From positions 496,001 to 560,000 of the forward strand of contig JAINUG010000173.1 in assembly GCA_029706075.1 (NCBI GenBank): DNA of 64,000 nt. The letters are read 5' to 3'. The DNA comes from Aldrovandia affinis. Taxonomy: Eukaryota; Chordata; Actinopteri; Notacanthiformes; Halosauridae. This document shows positions 42,601-54,600 of the stretch, one piece after another (the first letter of the stretch is position 1; every line of letters begins with the position of its first letter). The position numbers were made by a program, and so were the translations under genes. Under the pieces are notes generated by a model, which worked only from the letters and a program-made list of their open reading frames with translations, did no database searches and had not been told where the DNA came from.

Positions 42601-45600
42601 AAAAGAGCACAAAAATAGTTTGCTGAAACACAGGACTGCCACAGTTCAATAAACAGAATATACCAAAGGGCCTTCTATTCTAGAATTCAATGTGAATATA
42701 TCTATGAAGATATTCACAACATTTACAGTACAGTCCAAAAATGAACATTTCCCGGTTAAGCTCCTTACATTAATCTGGCAACAATTAAGCAAAATAAGAG
42801 CTGACTATTCTAATGCTATATTCTAATAGTAATTATTAAGTAATTATATTACTACATTTCAAATGTGTATCAGTAAAGCATACTTGTACTTGCAAATAGT
42901 TATGCATGTACCAAAGAACATGTCAACATGAGCATTTAAACCCATTAATTTACAACTTATTCAGATAATTTTGCCCAGTTATGACTGCATTACCAGACAC
43001 ACCCTGTCCCTACAAAGGTTTACTTCACTGAGCTGTGCATTCCTGGGTAGCGCTGGATATATTCAGATACGTTTCAGAATGCAATCCAAGAAGAACAATA
43101 TGCCGTGTCATTTTATAATATCGAAACTGTGTGTCCCTGTCCATTTAACACTGTATCCTGCCTTTTTTCTGGACATGTAAAAGTAAAGGTTTTACAAAGA
43201 TAGCCAAGCAGTTAAAGAGAAAATTAAAAGAGAAAATTAAGACCAACAGACAAGATTACACAGATTGAGGCAAATAAGTGGTGGTGATTTTTGTGAAGGG
43301 GGTTAGTTTAATCAAAACATGGAGTGTGCAGGGCTCATGCCAAATGCAGCGGTGTTACAGTCGGACAGCGAGGTGCGCTGTGTGGGGACAAGGATGGAAG
43401 CAGGGCATGAGTGGGGACTGAGCAGACCTGGGTCATGCACTGTATGAGGCGGGGTTCGGAGGGGGTGGAGCTGGTGGCGGGGGTAGGGGATGATGGGTAC
43501 CAGATGGTAGGATCACGAACCTGGGACATATAGTATTGCAGTGCCCTCGTCCATGGCAAACATGTTTGAGCCCGTACAGATGTAGATCCCGGCGTCCTCC
43601 GGTTGAACGTTCTGGATGGTGAGGATTCCATTGAAATCCATGGCCCGGTTTGGCAGCTTGCCGTTGCCCTGACGGGTCCAGACTAGGGTGTATGCAGGCG
43701 ACTGGGAGGAAAACAAAACAGGATGCATCCAAACTTTCATTCAAACCAATTGTGCTGTCCAAGCAAAGGCAGTAAGATGAGTGGATACACATCAGTTATT
43801 TGTCCAGTGAATCAGAAAACAGAAAACAAGATAAACAGATGTCCATCTAGATCAGGGGTGTCTGACTCCAGTCCTGGAGGGCTTCATTGTCCACTGGGTT
43901 TGTGTTGTGTTCCAGTTAAGAGACCACACACCTTGATACTAAGACCTAAATTAGCTAATGGTTGAAAGGAAACGACAAAAACCTGTAGGCACTGCAGCCC
44001 TCCATTTCTTGAGTTTGACACCCCTGATATAGATGGATCAGCAGGGTGAGGAGGTATCTCAGAGCGCAAATCTCAGGTTAGCCCCTGCTGTGGTAACTCT
44101 GCACATGTTACTTAGCCTTAGGAGATATCCGTCTGTTTGAAACGATAATTGTTAAATACTGTATTTAAGCAGGCTCAGACAAGCTTGCATGGTTCTAATA
44201 TGAAAGAAAGTAATTCATCTCAGTAGTCAAGATTACATTCTTGTTGCTGTTTTCCTGGGTCCTGGCACAGTGACTGTCAAATGCAGGCTGTGTCCCCTGA
44301 GCCCTTACCTGGCTCTTGGCGGTGCAGATGAAGCTGACCGTGGATCCCACAGTCACGCTCTGTGCTTTTGGCTCCTCGATGGTGACCTCAATGGGTTTGG
44401 AAATCGCTGGAGAAATGCAGAGCACAGGAGCTCAAATATATTGTTGGGGAACTTTCTAAGTTCTATAAAGGCTTGGTTATGTAACTTGTGCCTTGAGAAA
44501 ATGGCAGATGTTTTAACCACTAGCAACTGTTGTTTATTAATGTTAACATCTTTTTGGTCACACTTCACAAGAAGTATATTGTCCTAAAGCCTTCATGAAT
44601 TATGTCCAACCAGTGTTATGACATCATCGTAAATCAAATGCAATGCTTTACTAAAGGATGACATAGCACATGTTATGTAAAATTCTATTCTCAAATGTGA
44701 CATAACACATGAAGGTCAACCCTTCAACCAAAATTCTTCCACAAACACTTATGAGAGATTTATAAGAATGTTATGCTGTGGTAATGAAGACATGATATAT
44801 GCCTCATGAAGCCCTTAGGAATATGTACTTTCTGTACAGTGTCCCATCTTTCTTACCAGTACATTTTTTACAATGAACCATTCAATGAAATGAACAAGGT
44901 GTTCAATGGAAACACTTTCTTACCTTCATATAGTCGGAGTATGTTTTCATGATTTCTGCATATTGTAGACATCATTTTCTTACATACATTGCTTAGAGTA
45001 GAAATTATCTGTGATCTTTGATGTTCTTACAGTGGAGGTCACATTTTTATAGTTACAGTTCTATTTATTTATAGTTTGGTTACAAAAAGTTTCATTTTGT
45101 CTATTTTTGTCAGAATATCAAAGATCAGTAGGAAGCACATTTTATAAGAATTTGTCAAATTGGACGCATCAGATCAAAACTGTGTGTATTTATGGAACTG
45201 TTTGTCAGCTTATACATTTGTTTGTCAACTTTGTTAACTATAACAACTGGGGAGGCAATGGGCCTCATGCAAGAACATTTTCGTATTTTTGTCGTATCTT
45301 TGTTGTATTTTTTTTCGTGAGGTGACTTCTACGAATGTTCCACGTCAGATTCAGCAAACGCTCGTAACTTCAGAAAACTGAATAAACATGCTGAATGCCA
45401 CATCTTCTTAAATGAGTGCGCGTTCATATGATTTGTGAATTAGCATAATTAACGCCCCAATAATGCTATATATGGTTAGGCGTCCTGCCCCATTTTCATA
45501 GAAAAGTCATTCATAATAATGGCACCGAACAAAACCAAGAAGGAAAACTTGAAGTTCTAATAATCTGAAATAAGCACATACTATTTAAGAGCGTCAACAG

Positions 45601-48600
45601 TGGAATTAAGGGACCTGTTAAAAACCAAGGAGTGGGAACAAATTACTTGTGCAGTTAACGCAGTATCATCTGTTGCCCATAGCATCACAGAAATAAATGT
45701 AAAAAAATTGTGTGATATGAAATTGGAGTCAAAGAAACGACTCGCAAAAGCAAGGCAATCCATGACTGCAACAGGAGGGGGTCAGGAGGAAGTCTCCGTT
45801 GCGCACACCGACGAGCGAATACGTGCCATAACTGGCGAGGTTGCCTTGTCCGGTGTTGCAACGGATGCCATTCGTCTGTTTCTGCAAATAGATCAGCGCG
45901 TTCTCTAAAGACGCGCTCTCTTCCAAGATATTGTACTATTATACCATAGCCTCAATAGCCACAATTGAAACGAATGATAATGATATAATTATATTTATGA
46001 ATTATGAATGATATTATCCTACAATTTGAAAAGAAAACAGTCAAATATAGGCCTACAATTGTCAAACAGGATACTCAAAATGATTACACATTATGAATTC
46101 TATCATTTATCATGTAATTTATATATTCAAACTCAACAGTTCTTCTAAGTAACGAAATAGACACAATCCATTAGTCAAAAACAAAGTTGTTTTGCTTTGG
46201 AGAACGGCAGGCAAATTGTATGTATGACTTGTACGACAGCTCTGGACCACTACTAAATCTTGTTCGTACCTAAGAGAAAATTCTAAATACGAGAAAATTT
46301 GTGCGTAAAAGTGGTTCTTGCATCTGGCCCAATGTCTATTGTGTTGTTTTTCGATTATTAGAGATTTTTTAACAACAGTACATCAATGTTTGATTTGATC
46401 TTCCTATATCAACCATTTTAGCCATGCTGGAATCAATATAATCTTATTTTTATTTTAAGAAATTGTTTCCTGTACAATCATCTGGGATTACCATGCTATA
46501 AGAGCAAGAAAGAAAGCCAAATATCTTTCATTTTTTCCCCAACAAAACAAATTTGTTCAGCCACAGATCAAATTTTGGTAGCCATAGAAATGTTCGTCCT
46601 ACCTATATTTTCATGAATCATTCGACAATACCGAGTAGAGTTTCCTGAAATGCAAGTCAATTTGGCCGTTTTGTTATTTCTCACTAAACCATTTCCCCCC
46701 CCAAAATGTATAAATTGTTTCAGATTTTTTCACTTTTTTTCTCCTAATTTGGTAGCCACTTATACCCTCTATTTCTTTCGATTCGCCGTCCATCACTACT
46801 GGGCAAAATAATTCCCTAAGGTTGTGATTATTTGCATCATCCGAGATGGAACTCGCCCACCTACTTCCTACAGACACCCTTTGCGCTTCTCGGCAAGCCC
46901 GGCTCACCCTCCCCCCTTCCCCTGGGGCAGACAGCCAATCGCCGCCCCCAATCGGGGCTCCCCGGCCAGGGCTGGTCTGGTGCAGTCAGTTTTGAATCGC
47001 GGCTGCAGCACGCAACTTGCATTCCCAAGGGAATGCTTAGACAGTTACGTTACCCAAGGCCCTTCTCCCAGCCGCTTCGAGACATAGTGGAGGTACTAAA
47101 TAAGCCAGGATACAGGCAAATAAATAAACGTATCCTGAGTGCCAGTAGCACACTTCTCTCTCAACACATGAGACAATAAACATTCTACCTACTTGTGACG
47201 ACGATCTCGGCACGGCTCGTGTTGGAGCTGCGCAGGTCCCGGCACGTGCAGACATAGACGCCCGCATCGCTAGGCCCAATGCTGGAGAAATACAACTCCT
47301 CACCTGAAAGAGAGAGGAACGAGAGCCAGGTCAGTGTGAAGCAGTGTGTCGGCTGGTGAGCTGAGAACAGAGGAGGATGAAATCTCTGGGTACAGAGATT
47401 TATAATCAAGGAATGTAGATGGAAACAGGTTGAGTAAAAATTGGTTTAAATGTTGAAACATTTACAAATAAATCTATGAATTGCTCCAGTGAGCACCCAG
47501 CAAATGGGCAATTTGCAATGTTGTATGCCCAGGAAACAGTCCTTGATTAAGGGTGTAAGCCAAGTGAGTATGCTTATGTGGTGTGTAATAACAAACATAC
47601 TGTATGCAGTAACTTCACACAATTCACACCTACTCCTCCCAGCTTAGAGCCGTGCTGGGAGCAGCTGTGTACCTTGTCTGCGTCTCTCCGCGTTGCTGGA
47701 AACTGGCTGTCTGTCCTCTCGGGACCAGTAGTAATAGTGGGGAGGCGAGCCGGTCCCGTAGCACCTGAGGGTCACAGGGCTGCCCTGAGCCACCAGGACC
47801 CTCTCAGGGTGCACCCTCACCACCAGAGAGGCAGCATCTGTAACAGGACACACATGTAAACATCACAATAATCTAAGATGTAGGGCTCTAGTTTATTTGT
47901 CTATTCTGGTAGTTTCGTGAAAGGAGATGGTAGTGCAACTATGCCACTGTTGTAAATAAGGTTGGTTTAAGACGAATAAATTACCTGTGGGTATGGTGAG
48001 GGTTTGGTTCATTATGGCCATTCAGATCAGCTTTTTTCCCCTTTACTACCTTTGCTATAGTGAAATGGCAATTTTGTCATGCCTAATGAAGACTAAGTGC
48101 CATGGCTTGTGAAGAGCACATTATGAGACTTGCCTTCACTACAATAAAATGGAGTATGTAATTGGAAGATATCATGTGGCAATACTAAACTAAACAGAAC
48201 TAACATGCATGTGTATCCATTCCCTACTGAGAAAGGTGCTTTTCTCAGTAGGAAACTGATATAGGTGTCTGGGAGGAGGAATAGGAAAGCCACATAGATT
48301 AAAACGTGTTTATTAACAGTATTAGTCGTTCATTCAGAGCCAGTGAGTGAGGCCTGCTTCTTCCACTTATAGTCAAAAATCTCTTAAAATTTGAAAACTG
48401 TTTGAGCAACTCCACCTTGCCTGCATCCCTCTGTTGATGAACACAAGTACAGTACTTACTATTGTAGGGGTGGCACTTGACCCTCTCCTGAGGGTTACCC
48501 ACGTATCCCGGAGCGCAGCTGCAGAGGAGGGAAGCAAGTGCATCAGGAGTAGGCACTGGGTGATGCTCAGCCCGCCATCTTAACCAGCCGCGTGTGTAGA

Positions 48601-51600
48601 AGGTGGTCTTACCGTTCACAATACTGGCCGGTGTAGCCAGGCTGACAGGCGGTGCACTGGTATCCTCCATTACCCGTGCTCTCACAGGTAGGAGAGAACC
48701 TGTAAAATGGCAAGATGAGGGCACACTCATTTCAGCTCTGCTGATTGAAACATGCAGTTTCGACTTTTAGGTGAGCCACTATTTTTGTACCCTTGAGGGA
48801 GGTCCTCAACCTGATTTGATTCTGTAAATATTCAGCCGTATGAATGGATATGTACAAATGTAAGGTGTCTTCGTTATCCATGGTAAGGGTGTCCGAAAAT
48901 CAAGGGAATAATGTAAAATCAAATGGGTCGAAAGACTTCCAAAGAAATACAAAGTCAATATTCTCCTTTCCCTGTCTGGTGGGTTAGGGTTGGGTTATGT
49001 CAGGGTTTGGATGGGGTGTGACGCCTGTTGCTCACTGGGTGTCGGGGTCAGTGTGTGGGCAGGCGCAGGGCTGGCAGTCCTCAGGGGTCCCAGCGGTGGG
49101 GTCGCCGAAAAACCCGGGAGCACACTGCTCACATAGCTCTCCCATGGTGTTGTGGAGGCAGCTCTAAAGACAGGAGAGGAGAACAAGTTTACTAAAACAG
49201 TTTTTGTGAGAAATTAAACTAACTGTTGCATTTAATTGTAAGTCAGGAAAAATGGAGATTGAATCTAGTGAGCAAAAGACTACTTCTTTTTTTAACTTTA
49301 TGCTACAAATCCATAAAAGGGGAATTCATTCATTTGTTTTTGTTTGTCAGGGATATAGCAATAGTATTGTTACAATGTGAGAAAACAAGCATCAGATTCA
49401 TTGCATTAAGTTTTTATGGCCAATGGCTAATTTACAACACCTGTCCCCAATAAACTACAGAAAAAAGTATCAAGAAATAAAAACAAACAACAAAATACAA
49501 CAAACACATTAGAAAAAATGCATCCACTCAATTCAGAAAAATAGCAAATAATTACACAGAACAAAACACAAGCAACTGTAAATTACATGATGAGAGCAAC
49601 TATAGTTATAAAAAAGTTTTAAAGTTCTTAACCATTGCCAAAAACATTTTGTCTGAAAGCTCTGTTGAATGTATTAATAAGGGGTTTAATTTGCCGCTCA
49701 TGCAAACATGTGCCCTCTCCCACAGGCGACAGGTAGAAGATGGGGCGCATACCGTGCAGATGCCAGTCTCGGGGTGGCAGGAGTCCGAGTGCCCGTTGCA
49801 CTCACACAGCTCACAGTGACCAAGGTAGAGACCCCCTCCGGTGCGGCTGTACCCTGGGGCGCAGTCCTACCAGCACAGACAGAACGGGTCACAGGTCAGA
49901 AGGCAATAATGCAGACTTCCAGTATTTTAAAAGATTAAGTCAATTCAATGTGATTTTAATTGGCTTAGGGTTGGATATCTGGGCATGGCAGAGTGCAGGC
50001 TTCACCTGACAGGACAGCCCCTGGTAACCGGGTGGGCAGCGGCACTGCTCCACCTCCAGGGCCTGCACCAGGCCACTGTAGTTGGGCACGGCCACCTCCA
50101 TGCTGATATGGGAGATGCTGGCTGACAGCATGTCGGTGTAGTAGGAGGCGCGGATCAGTATGTCATCCAGGTCTGCCAGGACCATCATCAGGTGCTCCCG
50201 GGTGGCGGGCATCCCATCTGGACGACGCCAGTGTTCCTACGGCAACAAAGAACCGTCATTTCAGGCACCACTGACCAGTGCATCGCAATCTACAGAGTGG
50301 GCAATGTCTAAATTGGGAGCATCAGCCAAGTGGCAATAATATAATGCAATGTCATGTCACATTTGATGTTCAAGAACTACACAGACTTATACAGGTAGAG
50401 GCATTTCTACGATGATGAAAATAGCAACCCTTATACTTAATACACACTAAAATACTATACATTTAAAACAAATATAAAACTAGAAATAGTAAACACACCG
50501 TGCACACAAGTGCTGACAAGAAATTCAATTCAATAACAAAAAGGCATTCTGGCTAACCTATTAGTCAAAAAGATTGTTTGGTGGGTCATATCCAGATCTT
50601 AAGATGGAAGGTGCACTCACCTCTTTGAAAATGACCTCAAATTGACGGGACTCTCTTGTGCCCTGTCCCCTCTGCCACGTCTGGCGAGCAACAAGGGTAA
50701 TGTCATTACCCTGAAAGACAAAGAAAATGAGGAAGAAATAAAAACAGTGTTACAGAACATAATGACACCATTCTTAAGGACTGTCACCTCAACATTTCCT
50801 GCAATATTCTGACTGTATCCATTAATTAAACAGCATTAGGGGAAAAAGAGTAACCCTTGCCTTCAACCCATACTCACAATGAGCTGGACATCGGCGTCTT
50901 CAATGGGTGTTCCCCTTTGACCCGCCACATAGGAGACGGTGTATTTCAGACGTCCGCCATAGGACCCCACCTACGAGAAGAGACAAGGAAAAGTCACAAA
51001 GAAGCACAGCCCTGCACTAATCATGCTGCCCTTCCAAGACCTATAGAGAACCAAGATAGACGGGGTCCTCAAGTTCAACACTTAAATGGAATGCTCTTGT
51101 CAGCAAATGACCGAGAAACTTAGTTAGAGGCTAGAAAGCCCAGGTGAGACTTGTTTCAGCAGAACTGGATTAAATGACATTTTGGCAGGTCATTTGGGGC
51201 CTACAAGTAAGATGATGACCTTGACTGCAATCAGTGACATTCCAACTTTATCAGCTGCGAAACGTGATTCAAACATAAACACTTAATTCTTCTGGAAAAA
51301 AAAAAAAACGTACACACTGCATTCTCAAAATCTGGGCCATTTGCAATTTGTGTTCTAGTACCTGCACAAAACAGTTAATCCTGCACAGGACCCCATTACT
51401 GCCCAGAATAAACTAAGACCAAATGGGCTTAGAACCATACTAATTGTTCATACTCACTCCACCTAGAGAGATGACCAAATGAACAAGATGAACCAGATGA
51501 ACCAATGTGGGTTCTTCCATGTTAACAGCAAGCAGCATTTGGTACCGCCCGCACCCACTGCTATCAGCTCAGGTGGAAGAGCGATAACGTCTCTGGTACT

Positions 51601-54600
51601 CAAGTGGCCAGAGGAAGGCCTGGCTTGGTGTGTCTGGTTACCTTATCCCCTTTGAACTGAAGCGGGAGCTGCCAGAAGAGGACGTCGTCTGGATGCAAAC
51701 TGAAACCTTTGTAGACCAAAGCGTACTGCGGCAGAGGGAAGGAGAGGTGTGAGAGAGAGAGAAGGAGGGAAGGAGAGAAGGAAAAACTGCAAGGCGGGGA
51801 TGCAAAGCAGAGAGCGGGCAGGGCAACAGCAGAGCAACTCACTAGAGAAAGGGTTCGTTTTTAATGCTCGTTTTTCATTTTGGTCTTTAAGTTAAAAACA
51901 GAGGTGCGTAGAACAAAAAATGACTGAACTACATTCATAAAATCTTTTCCTTCATCATGGAAATTGTGTTAAATTGTATTCTGTTGGCAAACTTATATAC
52001 CTAAATATAACACAAAGTTCTCTGATGAAGGCAGCATGCCAAAATGTTTGAACTGTAGCCTGATCTGTAGAAATAGTTCACACCTAACCTTTCACTGGCC
52101 TACAAAAAAAAAAAATATTTCTTGCATGGACTTTGGAAACTGGTTTTGGTTCACTTTGGGCTGCTGAGTCCCAATCTGAGCTCAGATCTGCTCTATCACA
52201 TCAAGTTTTGTGCTATCTGTGCTCCATATTCATGGATTTTACAAAAGTTGACCATCCAGTCTGGCAATCTTGGTGGGGATAAAAAAGCAAAAGCTTGATT
52301 ATTCTCACCAAAACTAATTCATTTAGGGCCTTGTCCTAAAACATAGTCATAAAAACATGTTTTACATATGTTTTTTGTGATTTGCAGCTGTGAAGACTCT
52401 ACCTAATCTGCTGTTAATCTAAGTTGTACAATGAAATATTGTCATTGAAGTAGGTACCTTTCATTGTAAACATTTTTGCATCTATCGATCTTCTAATGCA
52501 ACAATTTATTTCAACTTCGAGTGTAAAAGTGAGTGTTTTCTCAAAAATAATGATTTTTCATAGTTCAAAAACCTGATGTGATAGGCAAAAACTAATGCCA
52601 GATTTGGATTCAAAAGTTACCTAGAATCTATTCTGCAAAAAAATCGTGTTGACCAGTGATCTGCTACGATGAGATAGGGAGACCGCGCACCAGGTGCAGA
52701 ATCAAAATAAAATCACCACTATGAATATAAAAATAAAGACCAGGTTTGGCACATAGCACAGACCAAACATTACTGTCTGTTACCCAGACCCCTTGAACAC
52801 TTGATTTATAAAGACTGTAGAACACAGCTTGTACAGTCACTCTGATCACTGCATGCAATCCATAGGAAAATGCCCCCCAGGCCAAACCAAAAATGTGACT
52901 TTTTCTCAATGGATCAATGCCTCGAGAATATTTCAGATCCTGAATTGAAGCATTATTTATGACGGGCTGGACAGGTTTGACGAACGGTAACAGCATATTC
53001 TAAAAAATTCTGCCAAGACTGTTATATCATTTGAGCCAGCGGGTGGCATTTTCCTGCTGTTGTCGTGGGCAGGGCTGGGCAGTAGCTGGGGACTACCTTG
53101 CTGGTGGAGCCAGGTCTGGCACCATGCAGACCCACAACATTGCCGCCCTGTTGAGCCTGTGGCAGGGCCTGTCAACACCCACACCAGCCCAAACAGAAGC
53201 AAAAACCTGTCAGTTGCACAACTCCTCATATTAAGTGCCATAAGCTTCAGTGCAGGAATGTTGTAAACCTAGAACTTCTGTGAAATAATATTCAGTACCT
53301 GGGGGCTTGGGTGCCGGGAAGAGTAGCCGGGGGCCGTGTAGTATGGCCCGACGGCCCTACTGGAGAAGGAGAGGCCAGACGGAGCTGGCAGAGGGGCGGG
53401 GACACGGGTACCAGAAGTGGAGGGGGAGCCAGGAGGACCGAAGGAGGAAGAGGACGAGGATACAGAGGAGGGAAGTGGGAGGGGACCAGGAGGGGAAGGC
53501 TCTTTGGAGAAGTTGGAAATAAGCGCCCAGATTTCATCGTCGAGCTTCTGAACTTCATCAACAGAGGACTGGAAGGGGAGGGGCGGAGAAGACATATTGA
53601 CCAAAAAGCTCACCAAAAATGACAGGATTCAAAAGCACAACATGCAAGGTATGGGTATGGGATGCAGGGGTGCATGCTGGGTAATTTCTTGACTAAGGGC
53701 CTTTCGTTAAGATACCACAATCTTCACAGAACCGACTGGAAGATTTGTGATGAGAAAAATACTAAAATGGGAGTATAATTGCAATATAAAATCAACTACA
53801 GGTGCACAGGAGCGGTCTGCTGAGGTACTGACCTCTAATCCTAAATCTAGACTGATGTAAACTGGTCCAGATGGTAGAGAACACTGCACACACAATCCAT
53901 TCCTACTAACTACATTACATATGCCTGCAGAGGACATGTAACCAGTTTGTTATCTTCTGAAAATGTAAAATTCACATGCTGTGGTTACTCCATGCCATCA
54001 CACGGTTGCATTCTAAATGAAATGGGTTGTTTCCATGGATCTAACAAATTGTATCCTATAATGCTGTACCCTATCATTTCAGCTTATTTACTATAAACAT
54101 ACTGAATGGCATGAAGAGATAATTGTTTGATGTGAATAAAAACTACAATACACAACTAAACTTGTGTGTTGCTCACATTTACAATGTTGTGTAAAGGCAC
54201 ACCCATTTTCAGTCATGTCAGATGATGAAAGCAGCCAATAACCTTAACAAATACCACTTTCTTTCTTTAAATCTATTGTTTCTGGTATTTTTCCACCATT
54301 TTTCTCCCAATTTAGTAGCCAATTACACCCTCTCTTTTTCATGTCAATCACCCCCCCTCGTATTGTGAGTTTGCTGCCATAGCCCCGAGACCGGCCGTGA
54401 CCAAGCAATGTGCCGCCTCCTCCGAGCTGGCACTCACAGAGCTGCTGACTGTTTTTGTGGTACATCGGAACCACTCCTATATGCAGCAAAGTCATATCAG
54501 CTTTCCTCCCCCCTCCCTGGGGCAGACAGCCAATCGCCGCCCCACAGTGGCACTCCCGGCCAGAGCCGAAACTGGCGCGGCCGGTGGAATCGAACCCACA

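Larger units (their letters stand above)
33155..43520. other. 10.4-kb hspg2 intron between Ig modules 2 and 3
   Basis: This is the largest intron in the window. It holds a (TA)n microsatellite at about 33603-33632, a 34-bp tandem repeat at 34171-34270, a LINE-like 3' end at 36030-36300, two Tc1 derivatives (37412-37797, 41692-42240), and otherwise AT-rich sequence. Short open frames at 34991-36010 and 39091-39369 match nothing I recognise and have no gene context. The stretch 39200-39560 has TTTATACT-type words near both ends and might be a worn MITE. Confidence 0.6.
44407..47192. other. hspg2 intron between Ig modules 1 and 2
   Basis: The 2.8-kb intron is largely the Harbinger-like element (45260-46330) and a SINE (about 46720-47050). 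The part 44407-45259 is AT-rich with nothing recognised. Confidence 0.6.

Noticed and set aside
45600-45908. Treating the 102-codon ORF as a nested host gene
   Set aside because: It lies between matching inverted ends with a 3-bp duplication and resembles the Myb-like protein of Harbinger transposons, so it is better read as part of the element.
53307-53622. Plus-strand open frames of 71 and 103 codons rich in Arg and Gly
   Set aside because: They are the complement of the Pro/Ser-rich perlecan block, whose minus-strand frame has matching splice sites and phases.
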